NCBI RefSeq assembly: GCF_001650195.1
Contig: NZ_LXYR01000033.1
Span: forward strand, 1 to 56,942
Length of the DNA stretch: 56,942 nucleotides
DNA from: Phormidesmis priestleyi BC1401
GTDB taxonomy: Bacteria > Cyanobacteriota > Cyanobacteriia > Leptolyngbyales > Leptolyngbyaceae
Direction: 5' to 3'
Shown here one piece after another: positions 48,533 through 56,942 of the stretch; position 1 is the stretch's first letter, and each line of letters begins with the position of its first letter. Below the pieces are notes generated by a model. It did no database searches, was not told where the DNA came from, and saw nothing but the letters and a program-made list of their open reading frames with translations. The position numbers and the translations under genes were made by a program.

Positions 48533-48899
48533 ATCGCTTCAATCCCTATCTTCCTAAAATCTGACGAAATTCTGCTGGATGCTGTATGTCCACTACTTAC
48601 TTACCACCTTCCACATAACCCTAAAATAGCTGCTTTCTATTTTAAGGGGGATTTCCTATCACTAGATTCAGAGGTCAACAACGACAGTGCAGACCATTGC
48701 TCGTCCCCTCTTTTCTAACCTGCTCTTGCCCTTGCGGCAATGTCTCAGGGCTGATCTAGGGTGAACTGAGTGCAGTCAGAGGAAGTTGTAGCAACGGAGT
48801 TACCCTCAGCAGTTCATTCCCCCACTCCGCTAGTCTTCAAAATCAGGCGTGACGTTCCTGGTCGAGTAGAGAGGACTCCTGGACCGTTTGGGTATCGGT
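48533..48899. other. Intergenic region without recognised gene
   Basis: About 370 bases separate the nuclease-like gene from the next minus-strand operon. I see no convincing gene, RNA or repeat. A 71-codon plus-strand frame here has no recognisable content. Confidence 0.4.
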
Positions 48900-49562
48900 T
48901 CAGGCGCGTTTGATCCAAACGGCATCGCAATAGAACTCACCCAATTGCTGCAACTCAAATTTGCCAAACAGTAATCCCAGCCAGACTTCGACTCGCGTCA
49001 ATCCCAAACCTTGGCATACGTCGATGAAGTGAATTTGCTCGATGGGCATCGCCTGTAGCCAGTGATCGATCGCGGCGACCCATTGAGCCACGTCTTCCGA
49101 GTGAGCGATCGCCAAAACGTTTTGCTGTTGCAGTTCTTTGTCTTCTGCCTCCCACTGGTCGATCATCGCCAACACGGCTGCCTTCTCGACTGGAGCTGCA
49201 ATCGAACCTTGGGGTACCCCGGGCGATTTCGTCCGCTGTTTTCGGACAGGTGCTGGCTCCATCAGATCGCTCAAGTCCACCGCCATCGTCTGCCGCACCA
49301 CATCCGCAAAGAAGCCCTGCTCCACGATCGGGTCACGAGAGGACTCTTCCCACTGCGTCATCAACACCCCTGATCGCGCCGCACACACCTCAGCCATCTG
49401 CAGCAAGGCATCGCCAGCAAACCGTAACCGTTCGGCTTCCGGTAATTGTGCCGCTGCTGCCTCCACGGCATCCAGCATCTGAACCAGGTCGATCGCCTCC
49501 GGCATCTGCTGCGCCTGGTGCAACTGATCCCACAGATCCAATTCCAGTTGCCTCGTCGTCAC
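48900..49562 (-). CDS. Hypothetical helical protein
   Basis: The 220-residue protein is helix-rich and alanine-rich (MLDAVEAAAAQLPEAERLRF), with a basic linker (PAPVRKQRTKSPGVPQ) at about residue 105. The C-terminal domain (IDVCQGLGLTRVEVWLGLLF) looks helical and compact. I do not recognise it. It is the last gene of a four-gene minus-strand operon and overlaps the gene before it by four bases. Confidence 0.55.
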   Translation of the reverse strand: MTTRQLELDLWDQLHQAQQMPEAIDLVQMLDAVEAAAAQLPEAERLRFAGDALLQMAEVCAARSGVLMTQWEESSRDPIVEQGFFADVVRQTMAVDLSDLMEPAPVRKQRTKSPGVPQGSIAAPVEKAAVLAMIDQWEAEDKELQQQNVLAIAHSEDVAQWVAAIDHWLQAMPIEQIHFIDVCQGLGLTRVEVWLGLLFGKFELQQLGEFYCDAVWIKRA

Positions 49563-50098
49563 CTATCACCTCCTGTCTCGACAAACCGAAGATGCTCCGC
49601 GTGGTAGGAACAGGGACGAATCGGACACTGCGAGATCGCGTGCTGCTCCTCACGGGCAAATCGCTCGAACCCACCGCGCCGCCCGTTGCCATACTGCTGG
49701 TAGAGTGCCTCTAGGAGTTGCCGAGCATAGTCCTTCACCAATCTGGGCGGCAGCCCAAACGTGTGCTGCGGCTGCGTCAGCGCGATCGGCTTCTCTCCGA
49801 CCCACAACTCCGCACACATCGCGTGAATCACAATCTCATCGTGGGGCTGACGTGGCTTTTCGACATACGTGTGCAGGACGACAAACGAAACGATTGGAAT
49901 CGGCACAATCACTTCCTCAAGCTGCGGCTGCCGCCGAACGCGATCGCCCCTGCCTTTGCGGTAGTACGATCGCCGACTATGGCACACACTGTCATTCCAG
50001 CAGCCATCGCCGCCCTCAGCCGCATCATGCAGCTTGCGTGCTTCGATCGTCGTCAACAAACTGCACGCCCAACACTTCTCGCAGGTGCGCCGTCCCAT
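49559..50098 (-). CDS. Cysteine-rich hypothetical protein
   Basis: The likely start is the methionine at 50098 (MGRRTCEKCWACSLL), giving 179 residues. Paired cysteines (CEKCWAC, then CWNDSVCHSRRSYY) suggest a zinc-binding N-terminus. The middle carries a repeated beta-strand pattern (VIVPIPIVSFVVLHTYVE), and the C-terminus has FERFAREEQHAISQCPIRPC with further cysteines. It may bind nucleic acid. It overlaps the following gene by four bases. Confidence 0.6.
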   Translation of the reverse strand: MGRRTCEKCWACSLLTTIEARKLHDAAEGGDGCWNDSVCHSRRSYYRKGRGDRVRRQPQLEEVIVPIPIVSFVVLHTYVEKPRQPHDEIVIHAMCAELWVGEKPIALTQPQHTFGLPPRLVKDYARQLLEALYQQYGNGRRGGFERFAREEQHAISQCPIRPCSYHAEHLRFVETGGDR

Positions 50099-50103
50099 GA
50101 GTG

Positions 50104-50490
50104 CTAACCCTGTTCCGGCTGCAACAAACCCGATCTCTCCAGCATCTGACCGCGCCACTGCTCAACGATTACCGCCACCCGTGATCGCTCACCCGCGTCT
50201 TGCCAAATCGACTGCCAATGATGCTTCCAACCCGTCACTTGCCGACCGAGCCGCAGCAACTCCTCAGCCAGTGCCAGATCTGACTCGCTGTGCATCGGGT
50301 TGAGTGTTGTAATCGTCCACTCGGTGAAATACTGGCACATCTCTAAGCTGGCGATCGCCACCTGCGCTCCCACCGCGTCACCTTCACGCAAATTACTTCT
50401 GATCCGTGCCAACTCCGAAGCCAAATTGCCTATCTGACGCGATTGATCGAGCCTCAGATAACTATCTTTCCGGGTATCCAGATTCTTCAT
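50104..50490 (-). CDS. Hypothetical helical protein
   Basis: The 128-residue protein is predicted mostly helical (SRQIGNLASELARIRSNL, then AIASLEMCQYFTEWTITTLN). No family is recognised. It overlaps the DUF5674 gene by four bases and is followed after five bases by the cysteine-rich gene, so it belongs to the same operon. Confidence 0.5.
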   Translation of the reverse strand: MKNLDTRKDSYLRLDQSRQIGNLASELARIRSNLREGDAVGAQVAIASLEMCQYFTEWTITTLNPMHSESDLALAEELLRLGRQVTGWKHHWQSIWQDAGERSRVAVIVEQWRGQMLERSGLLQPEQG

Positions 50491-50831
50491 GATGCTTCGA
50501 CTCCCAAAAGCTTAAGAACGATCAAGTCCACCTGTTCACGAATGCGCGGGTCGAGAATTTCCATCGAATTGTTCAGACGTGGACGAATATTGATAATCGA
50601 CTCATAAGTAATGCGGCGACGCAACGACATCCAATCACAGCCCCAGATATTTGCCTGCACACTGCCATCGTCCAGCAAAACCTGCTCACAATCATAGTGC
50701 GTGGCTCCACCACCTGCCAGGACTTGGCGTTCAATATCGACAGCCAGCTTGATATAGATTCCCAACTCCTCCAGCATCTCGGCAGTCTGGGCAGATGTCA
50801 CTTGCGATCGAATCAGGTGAATGGGCATCAA
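50487..50831 (-). CDS. DUF5674 family protein
   Basis: The 114-residue protein matches DUF5674: AEMLEELGIYIKLAVDIERQ, VLAGGGATHYDCEQVLLDDG, then SVQANIWGCDW and INIRPRLNNSMEI. The family has unknown function and is common in cyanobacteria and mobile DNA. It is the first gene of the four-gene operon, divergent from the XerC/D-like gene. Confidence 0.8.
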   Translation of the reverse strand: MMPIHLIRSQVTSAQTAEMLEELGIYIKLAVDIERQVLAGGGATHYDCEQVLLDDGSVQANIWGCDWMSLRRRITYESIINIRPRLNNSMEILDPRIREQVDLIVLKLLGVEAS

Positions 50832-50930
50832 GCGAACAGCTTACAATCAGGCAGTTTTAGTCGAGCGTAGCCTCCCTATCATAAAGCGAAATTTGACTAC
50901 GATCGCTCATCTACCGCTATTATTCTGAGA

Positions 50931-50943
50931 ATACTCTGATAGA
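50931..50943. promoter_or_regulatory. Palindrome in divergent promoter region
   Basis: TATTCTGAGAATA is a perfect 13-base palindrome in the 161-base gap between the divergent DUF5674 operon and the recombinase gene. It suits a small repressor, but is short. Confidence 0.35.
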
Positions 50944-50992
50944 GATAAGGGCAATTATCTGTACCTGAAATTCATCTAACTTTTGCGTCGCC

Positions 50993-51994
50993 ATGACCCC
51001 ACCTCCTGCTGACCCTGTTTTACCAATCGTGATTGTGCCCCTCGAGGGCGGGAAAATGCAGGAGCCTCGGCGGGAGGACCCTCCAGACTTACGGCACTGG
51101 CAAATCGAGGAGTTTCTACGCCAGACCGGAAAGGCAGACAATACCCAACGCACCTATCGAGGGCAGTTAATGCGGTTTGCTGCCTGGTGCAACCAGTCGT
51201 GGCTGGAGGTATCGCCCAGCGATATTGGCAAATATCGACGGGAACTGAAGCTGAAGGGGTTGAAACCAACTTCGGTGAATCAAGCCCTCAATACGCTGCG
51301 CTCGTTCTATAGCTGGTTGCGCCGCAGCAATGGCTACCCGATGAATCAGCCATTGCCAACGGACGCGATCGACCTGGAGCGGCAGCCCGAACCCCAGGCA
51401 GCGCATATCAAGGCGGAAGACTTAAGTGAGATTTGGGCGGTGCTGGAGTTGGATGAGCGGACACGAGTCCGCGATCGGGCGATTATTGCCGTCCTGAGTC
51501 ATGGGCTGCGGGCATCGGAGGTTTCGGCGCTGAATGTGGAACACTGGAACGGCAAGATTTTGACGGTGTATCGATCCAAAGGGCAGAATGTGAGTGAAGT
51601 GCCGTTGAACCGAGAGGCGAGAGGGCATCTGGAGGCTTATCTGGAGTGGCGACGGCAGCAGGGCGAGGCGTTTGAACCAGCGCCAGAAAGTCCGATGTTT
51701 TTAGCGCAAGACCCAAAGAGCGTCGGGAAACGATTGGGCTATCAGGGGTTGCACAAGATGGTGAAAAGATTGGGGGCGATATCAGGGGTGGAAGGTATTC
51801 ATCCCCATCGGTTCCGACATACCTTTGGGACGGAGGTGACGCGCCGAGGCGTTGACCCGCTGTTTGGCAAGGAGTTGATGGGGATTAAGAGCGACCGGGT
51901 GTTTCAGCGCTACACCAAAGGGGTGTTTAAGCAGGCGGCAGCAGAGGCGTATCTCAAGGCGATCGGCGAGAGCGATGACCCCCATCAGGAATAA
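50993..51994 (+). CDS. XerC/XerD-like tyrosine recombinase
   Basis: The 333-residue protein has an N-terminal core-binding domain (RTYRGQLMRFAAWCNQSWLE) and a full catalytic domain: VLSHGLRASEVSALNVEHW (first arginine), VYRSKGQNVSEVPLN (lysine), HPHRFRHTFGTEVTRRGVD (HxxR with following H), then MGIKSDRVFQRYTKG (tyrosine). The usual histidine before the tyrosine is replaced by lysine, a tolerated variant. It could resolve plasmid multimers or integrate the element. A later start at 51056 (MQEPRRED) also preserves the domain. Confidence 0.88.
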   Translation: MTPPPADPVLPIVIVPLEGGKMQEPRREDPPDLRHWQIEEFLRQTGKADNTQRTYRGQLMRFAAWCNQSWLEVSPSDIGKYRRELKLKGLKPTSVNQALNTLRSFYSWLRRSNGYPMNQPLPTDAIDLERQPEPQAAHIKAEDLSEIWAVLELDERTRVRDRAIIAVLSHGLRASEVSALNVEHWNGKILTVYRSKGQNVSEVPLNREARGHLEAYLEWRRQQGEAFEPAPESPMFLAQDPKSVGKRLGYQGLHKMVKRLGAISGVEGIHPHRFRHTFGTEVTRRGVDPLFGKELMGIKSDRVFQRYTKGVFKQAAAEAYLKAIGESDDPHQE

Positions 51995-52296
51995 CTACTT
52001 GAGAACCTCTACAGACGTGTCGAAGGGTTGGTTCTCAAGCCATCCTTCTCGTCTCGTGCTCAGCGTCAGGACGACTAAGTTGTACATTCCAACCGCCAAC
52101 AGCTGCTTCAGTTGTCCTAATCTGTCAGGGACTCTGAATCACTATCCCTCCTTTGTTTTACACTTGAACGCGCTTTGCTGGAACCAAGCTTTCAGGCTCG
52201 CAAAGATGTAAATTAACTTGTTAATGAATCTATGTCTCAAAATGCGGCAAGTTCAACGGGTTCTGAGACAATAGGAGTACGTTAGAACTCTCAACA
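51995..52296. other. Intergenic region before resolvase relic
   Basis: About 300 bases without a recognised gene. TGTCTCA (52233) and TGAGACA (52264) form an inverted repeat that could be part of a res or transposon end for the decayed resolvase that follows. Confidence 0.4.
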
Positions 52297-52878
52297 ATGC
52301 TGATTGGCTACGAACGGGTTTCCACAGACGACCAAAACCTGGCACTGCAACATGATGCTTTGCAAGCCGCCGATTGCGAAAAAATCTTCTCGGACAAGAT
52401 GAGTGGGGCAAACGCAGACCGCCCTGGCTTGAAAGAAGCTTTTGAGTTTGCTAGAAAAGGGGACACGATCGTGGTCTAGCGACTCGATCGCTTAGGTCGA
52501 TCGCTGAAAGATTAGATTGCCCTAGTCGAAGAATTGGAGAGCCGCAAGATTGGGTTGCGGTCACTTCAAGAGAACATCGACACCACGACCAGTGGAGGAA
52601 AGCTGATCTTTCACATGTTTGGCGCATTGGCAGAGTTCGAGCGCAACCTGATTCGAGAACGAACTCAGGCGGGATTACAAGCCGCGAGAGCCAGAGGGCG
52701 CAAAGGCGGACGACAACAAAAGCTCACGTCTCAGCAAATTGAAATTGGACGATCGCTCTCCACAGACCCAACGCGCTCAGTGACAAGCATCTGTGAACAC
52801 TTAGGAATCAGTCGCCCCACCTTCTACCGCTACATCCACACCGTGGAAAAGCCAGAGCTAATCCCAAAAACAACGTAG
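52297..52878 (+). pseudogene. Decayed serine resolvase (Tn3 type)
   Basis: A resolvase frame starts MLIGYERVSTDDQNLALQHD, with the catalytic serine in YERVSTDDQN. It runs through two TAG stops: one at 52477, where IVVWRLDRLGRS would be expected, and one at 52513 in LKD(x)IALVEELE. It then continues with ENIDTTTSGGKLIFHMFGAL, EFERNLIRERTQAGLQAARA and an HTH (SVTSICEHLGISRPTFYRYI) to 52878. The frame is otherwise intact. It is recently inactivated, since no frameshift has accumulated. Confidence 0.88.
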
Positions 52879-53190
52879 GTTTGGCTCTAGCTCCGGGCTG
52901 AAAATGACAGCAAGTTCGTGCGCTGTGAACAGAAGGTCAGAGAGTGGATCGAACGGTCTGGCTTGTCTCCTTACCAAATGAAAAAACAGAGTCAAGAGAG
53001 TTGGGACAGGGCAACTTTGATGCATTTGGCGGTGCCACGAGGAGGGTCGTTAATTTAACTCATCAGCTTGGCTTATGCCACTCATCAGAAGTTAGACATG
53101 CCAGGAAGGTATACATTACTTAACAAAGACGTTAATGTAATGCCATACATCCCGTTCCACTCGGAACATACCACCCCGCAATTATTCACC

Positions 53191-54273
53191 ATGACCACAA
53201 CGATTCAGAGACGCGAAAGCGCCAGCTTGTGGGAGCAGTTCTGCTCCTGGGTAACCTCCACCGACAACCGGCTGTATGTAGGCTGGTTCGGAGTCATCAT
53301 GATTCCCACCCTATTGTCCGCCACCATCTGCTTCATCACCGCCTTCATCGCCGCGCCCCCCGTTGACATTGACGGCATCCGCGAGCCAGTAGCCGGCTCC
53401 CTGATGTACGGCAACAACATCATTTCTGGTGCCGTCGTTCCCTCCTCGAACGCCATCGGCTTACACTTCTACCCAATTTGGGAAGCCGCCTCTCTAGACG
53501 AGTGGCTGTACAACGGCGGTCCTTACCAGCTAGTCGTCCTCCACTTCCTGATTGGCATCTTCTGCTACATGGGACGGGAATGGGAACTTTCTTACCGCTT
53601 AGGCATGCGTCCTTGGATCTGCGTCGCATACTCAGCGCCCGTAGCAGCAGCGACCGCAGTCTTCTTAATCTACCCAATTGGACAAGGCTCCTTCTCCGAC
53701 GGTATGCCCCTCGGCATCTCTGGCACCTTCAACTTCATGTTGGTCTTCCAGGCTGAGCACAACATCTTGATGCACCCCTTCCACATGTTGGGCGTAGCCG
53801 GAGTGTTTGGCGGCAGCTTATTCAGTGCCATGCACGGCTCCTTAGTCACCTCCTCATTAGTGAGAGAGACCACCGAAAACGAATCGCAGAACGCCGGATA
53901 CAAGTTTGGACAAGAAGAAGAGACCTACAACATTGTGGCAGCGCACGGCTACTTCGGTCGGTTGATTTTCCAGTACGCCTCTTTCAACAACAGCCGCTCA
54001 TTGCATTTCTTATTAGGTGCATGGCCAGTGGTGGGGATTTGGTTCACGGCATTGGGCATCAGCACGATGGCGTTTAACCTGAACGGGTTCAACTTCAACC
54101 AGAGCATCATTGACTCACAGGGTCGAGTGATTAGCACCTGGGCTGACGTGATCAACCGTGCCAACTTGGGAATGGAAGTGATGCACGAGCGGAATGCCCA
54201 CAACTTCCCGCTTGACCTCGCTTCAGGTGTTGCGGCTCCGGTTGCAATGTCTGCTCCCTCCATCAACGGTTAA
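53191..54273 (+). CDS. psbA: Photosystem II D1 protein
   Basis: Starting at the ATG at 53191 ([20 protein letters not shown]) the protein is 360 residues, the normal cyanobacterial D1 length. An upstream in-frame ATG at 53068 adds a non-homologous tail and is rejected. Residue 130 is glutamate ([11 protein letters not shown]), the high-light or D1:2 form rather than glutamine. The tyrosine 161 region ([11 protein letters not shown]), His118 (VLHFLIG) and the processing-site region NFPLDLASG are present. D1 is the reaction-centre subunit that is turned over fastest under light. The gene is well expressed by codon style and stands alone, 312 bases after the resolvase relic, with a strong terminator behind it. 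Confidence 0.97.
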   Translation: MTTTIQRRESASLWEQFCSWVTSTDNRLYVGWFGVIMIPTLLSATICFITAFIAAPPVDIDGIREPVAGSLMYGNNIISGAVVPSSNAIGLHFYPIWEAASLDEWLYNGGPYQLVVLHFLIGIFCYMGREWELSYRLGMRPWICVAYSAPVAAATAVFLIYPIGQGSFSDGMPLGISGTFNFMLVFQAEHNILMHPFHMLGVAGVFGGSLFSAMHGSLVTSSLVRETTENESQNAGYKFGQEEETYNIVAAHGYFGRLIFQYASFNNSRSLHFLLGAWPVVGIWFTALGISTMAFNLNGFNFNQSIIDSQGRVISTWADVINRANLGMEVMHERNAHNFPLDLASGVAAPVAMSAPSING

Positions 54274-54305
54274 TCGCTGCTGGATACTCTAGAGTCCGAT
54301 TCATG

Positions 54306-54338
54306 AAAAGCCCTTCTCACGGATGAGAAGGGCTTTTT
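54306..54338 (+). terminator. psbA: Terminator after psbA
   Basis: AAAAGCCCTTCTC, a six-base loop and GAGAAGGGCTTTTT form a perfect stem with a T-run. It can work in both directions and lies between psbA and the convergent gene at 54369. Confidence 0.92.
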
Positions 54339-54368
54339 AGTGAGCATTCTGGCAACGTCTCAAACTCC

Positions 54369-56522
54369 TCAGCCCTTGAGGCAGAAACCAACCGAGTCCT
54401 GGTTGTAGTTGCGTGCGGTGCCACTATTGACATTGGTGCGATCCGAAACCCTGATGATCAACGCATAACCACAGGGCTTCATGCCAGTGGTGTTGAAGCT
54501 GTAAGTGCCAGCCATTACCCCTGGATCGGCAATGACACCGCCTGCGAATACCGATACTCCTGATGCTGGTATCGGCAGGACACCCATGGCCGGACCAGAG
54601 GGCTCGACTTGGAAGGAAAAGCTATGGAAGTGTTCGTCCTTAGCTGTGTAGGTACCGGTAAAGGTGGTTCCGAGCGGGAAATCAGCACACTCGCCACCAA
54701 CCCCCAAATCGATCGTCAGATCGACCTCCGGGGCCCTGTTGTCGACGTGTACAGCAACTTCGTTGCCGTGGATGTCGTTAGCCGGGTTGCCGTCAGTGCT
54801 GAGATCAAGCCGGATGACGAATGTCTTACCGTCTTCTGCCGAACCTGTAAACCAGCGCAGAAGCACATTGCCATCGATGAAGTGGTCAGAAGCGTAGTCC
54901 TCGTAGGGGTAGTAGCCAAGCGCGTCGGCGTGGATGATGTGGTTAGAGTTGATAATCAGAGGCGGGAAGGTGACCAGAGTCAGCCTAAGGCCCGTTGGCT
55001 CGTTAGTTAGTGGCACGTACGAGGTATCGGGTGCTCCCTGCGGCTTGATCAACACTCGGTACTTGCTAGCCGCAGTACCGCCGACAATCTTGCCACTGAG
55101 GTTGATCATGCCGCCAAATGGACTGTTCTGAGCGAGGAATCCGGTCTCAATCCCTATTCCAGTAGCGAAGCCGATGCTATTGATATCGCTGGTGGCGATG
55201 TCGCCGACCGATGACAGAACCGGAAACTGACCCTGAATCACGTCGCCCGGCAGGATGTGGATGACGGTTTCCTCACGGTTACCCCAAACAGGTACGTAGT
55301 TAGGGCTAGCACAGGGAGCGGGCACCTGCCACGATAAGATGGCACGGATTCGCACTAACCTAGCCCCCTTGTTACAGGGCTGGCGATATTTCGCCAGATC
55401 GACCTTGAGGAAAACAGAGTATTCCAGACCCTCGCGGGGAACTTCAGCAAAGTCGTTAACCTTGACGCTGGCTGTGCCGAGACAGGTCTCGAACGTGCCG
55501 TTGCCGTCGAAGTCGCCCCAGAAGGTCACGTACTCGGTACTGCCAGCAGTGCAAGGTCCGCCCGAGTAACCGTTGGGCTTCTTGACGCGGAGGATACCGA
55601 CCAGCGTGTCCTGGTTGGTGTCATAGCCGATGCACTCCAGCTCCTCGTAGAAGACCGAACCATCCGTGGGGAACAGCAGATCGGGGAGTTTATCAAAATC
55701 GATGCCTAGTCCGAGCAGCGGATTCTCGAAGTCTTTCGCCATTAGCAAATCGGAGATTCCTGCCTTAAAGACTGTCTGGTGCAGTTCGGCAAAGGCAAAG
55801 CGATGCGGTTCGACCTCTTTACCTGCGTAGTCCTTCGCCAGCTGGCTCGCCGATAGTGGCTTCAGTTGTGCTCCCTGAATCGGTTGGTCGAGGTCGACAG
55901 CTAGCTCTAAGTTTGGCTGTACCTCTAGCTTCACCGCCGCGAGCAGGTCCTTCAGCGGGAACCACCGGAAGCCTTCCACCTCAATGTGGGTATTGTGGAT
56001 ATCGCCCCACACTGGCTTAAAGTTGGGGTCTGGTGGGGGTGGCACATCCCAGGAAAGGATGGCACGGCAAAGAATTAAATTATCCTGGAAGCAGAACTTG
56101 CGTGGCGGATCGATGCGCCGCGTCACAGCGTATTCAAGTCGTCCGTTGTTTTCCGGGACATCGTAGGCGGTGAAGCTGGACAGTCCCTGATCCTGCCAGG
56201 TAGCGCCATTGTCGAACGACAGGAAAAATCGCACGTATTCGAGCGTACCCCTGGAACAGATACCGCCACCGTAGCCGTTCGACTGCTTGACGTAGATAAC
56301 AGTATGTAACCGCTCAAGTTGTGGGTGATACCCAACGCAACCGATCTCCTCATAAGTTTTGTTGACAATCACCTTGGCAACTGACTGGAAGGAACTGTTA
56401 TCGAGGTTCCCAAAGTAGTTGGGGTTGCCGAGGACGAGCGTGCGGAACTGTCTACGGAACTTTTCAACCTCAGCGGTTGGATTGGACTGATCGTCCTGGG
56501 ACTGAATTTCTGTGGTCGTCAT
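54369..56522 (-). CDS. Large protein with duplicated beta-rich domain
   Basis: I do not recognise this 717-residue protein. Two related domains of about 125 residues are seen. The first (about residues 57-184) has EEIGCVGYHPQLERLHTVIY, SNGYGGGICSRGTLEYVRFF and FKPVWGDIHNTHIEVE. The second (about 290-420) has EELECIGYDTNQDTLVGILR, PNGYSGGPCTAGSTEYVTFW and YVPVWGNREETVIHI. Each has paired cysteines and reads as beta-sandwich. The last third contains further beta-strand repeats and an acidic, calcium-like loop (DLSTDGNPANDIHGNEVAVH). There is no clear signal peptide. It may be an extracellular or cell-surface protein. It is convergent with psbA. Confidence 0.6.
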   Translation of the reverse strand: MTTTEIQSQDDQSNPTAEVEKFRRQFRTLVLGNPNYFGNLDNSSFQSVAKVIVNKTYEEIGCVGYHPQLERLHTVIYVKQSNGYGGGICSRGTLEYVRFFLSFDNGATWQDQGLSSFTAYDVPENNGRLEYAVTRRIDPPRKFCFQDNLILCRAILSWDVPPPPDPNFKPVWGDIHNTHIEVEGFRWFPLKDLLAAVKLEVQPNLELAVDLDQPIQGAQLKPLSASQLAKDYAGKEVEPHRFAFAELHQTVFKAGISDLLMAKDFENPLLGLGIDFDKLPDLLFPTDGSVFYEELECIGYDTNQDTLVGILRVKKPNGYSGGPCTAGSTEYVTFWGDFDGNGTFETCLGTASVKVNDFAEVPREGLEYSVFLKVDLAKYRQPCNKGARLVRIRAILSWQVPAPCASPNYVPVWGNREETVIHILPGDVIQGQFPVLSSVGDIATSDINSIGFATGIGIETGFLAQNSPFGGMINLSGKIVGGTAASKYRVLIKPQGAPDTSYVPLTNEPTGLRLTLVTFPPLIINSNHIIHADALGYYPYEDYASDHFIDGNVLLRWFTGSAEDGKTFVIRLDLSTDGNPANDIHGNEVAVHVDNRAPEVDLTIDLGVGGECADFPLGTTFTGTYTAKDEHFHSFSFQVEPSGPAMGVLPIPASGVSVFAGGVIADPGVMAGTYSFNTTGMKPCGYALIIRVSDRTNVNSGTARNYNQDSVGFCLKG

Positions 56523-56942
56523 TGCTGGTTTACTCCAATTGGATTGACTTGCAGACTCTTGCTTTGAAGTGCCTAATTACTAGTACTTGCGTCCTCTGTA
56601 GGTCAGATCTGTGGTGTCCTAATTGAAATGTTTAGACAAGAGATTTAGTGGAGTTGGTTTACTAGAAGCGATATGGCAGGTGTAGTGTTCCTGCCGTGCG
56701 ACCTCACTCAACTATCTCTATCGCCCTGTGCCATTTCGTGCCTCAAGAATTCGCGTTGTTCACACCACATCCGGTGCAGCACCTCTAGCGGTACTTTACT
56801 CTTTGTGTTCGTTCCCACTCTAATGAACCTAATGGAAGCGGAGAATTACCGGAATGGAGGGCTGGGGAACCCTTAAAGCCCCTGTCTTTTAAGCATGGGG
56901 ATGTAAAAGGGGTTCCCGCGTGGCGGTCACGCCACAGAGTCT
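56523..56942. other. Right end of window, no recognised gene
   Basis: About 420 bases follow the large protein. A 67-codon plus-strand frame (56673-56876) has no recognisable content. A short minus-strand frame at about 56715-56835 reads VPLEVLHRMWCEQREFLRHE but is unassigned. The hairpin at 56865-56917 is listed separately. Confidence 0.4.
56865..56917. repeat. Nested hairpin, possible IS200/IS605 end
   Basis: An outer stem GGGAACCC/GGGTTCCC encloses an inner stem GCCCCTG/CATGGGG with a loop containing TCTTTTAAG. This is the shape of the hairpin ends of IS200/IS605-type elements or of guide-RNA scaffolds beside tnpB. No tnpB or tnpA gene is visible before the window ends. Confidence 0.5.

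Noticed and set aside
48503-48718. 71-codon plus-strand frame after the nuclease-like gene
   Set aside because: No ribosome site or recognisable sequence; the composition is like non-coding DNA.
53068-53190. Upstream in-frame ATG extending psbA by 41 codons
   Set aside because: D1 proteins begin MTT(T/A) and are 360 residues long; the extra tail is not homologous to D1.

Overview
The window reads as accessory DNA from a filamentous-type cyanobacterium. It carries a 360-residue photosystem II D1 gene (psbA), many GCGATCGC (HIP1-like) octamers, an alr0857-like gene, and a long cyanobacterial-style tRNA array. An archaeo-eukaryotic-primase-type replication protein followed by parA/parB suggests a plasmid, or a plasmid that has integrated. 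This is inferred, because neither end of a replicon is visible.

Layout. 0-3.4 kb: a decayed IS1182-like transposase, then a minus-strand cluster of small genes (HNH nuclease, a protein with a RAMP-like glycine loop, an HTH protein). 3.4-8.8 kb: plasmid backbone (primase-like Rep, ParA, ParB) and a YhcG-type PD-(D/E)XK nuclease. 8.8-30.4 kb: one long minus-strand defence operon built on class 1 DISARM (drmD, drmMI, drmA, drmB, drmC). Several things sit inside it: a DUF433/DUF5615 toxin-antitoxin pair that splits drmMI, a chimeric membrane protein whose N-terminus is copied from the neighbouring helicase, a one-polypeptide ABC exporter, a GmrSD-type DUF262/DUF1524 nuclease, and an SF1 helicase with a PLD-like region. 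A WYL-domain regulator is divergent from drmD.

31.4-38.5 kb: a complete type II CBASS. It has a CapH-like repressor and CapP-like metallopeptidase, patatin effector CapV, a CD-NTase, Cap2 (E1/E2) and Cap3 (JAB). Four copies of a 32-bp interrupted palindrome lie around and within it. 38.7-42.7 kb: a small tyrosine recombinase, then a short prokaryotic Argonaute with an APAZ partner whose N-terminal domain looks like the SMEK family. That pair is bracketed by short elements sharing the inverted end CAATACTCCGGACA. 42.7-47.8 kb: a ribbon-helix-helix protein, an HNH nuclease, an alr0857-like protein and an array of 38 tRNA genes plus one remnant. TGTAGTA boxes occur both at the RHH gene promoter and at the array promoter. 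47.9-56.9 kb: a nuclease-like gene, a four-gene unknown operon with a DUF5674 protein, a XerC/D-like recombinase, a decayed resolvase, psbA and a large repeat-containing protein of unknown function.

Together these make a mobile defence island (DISARM, CBASS, short Argonaute, GmrSD-like and YhcG-like nucleases) on a plasmid-like backbone, beside a tRNA array and a high-light-type psbA. The strongest candidates for something undescribed are the SMEK-APAZ/short-Argonaute pair, the drmMI gene split by a toxin-antitoxin module, the 32-bp palindrome family around CBASS, and the RHH/TGTAGTA link to the tRNA array.
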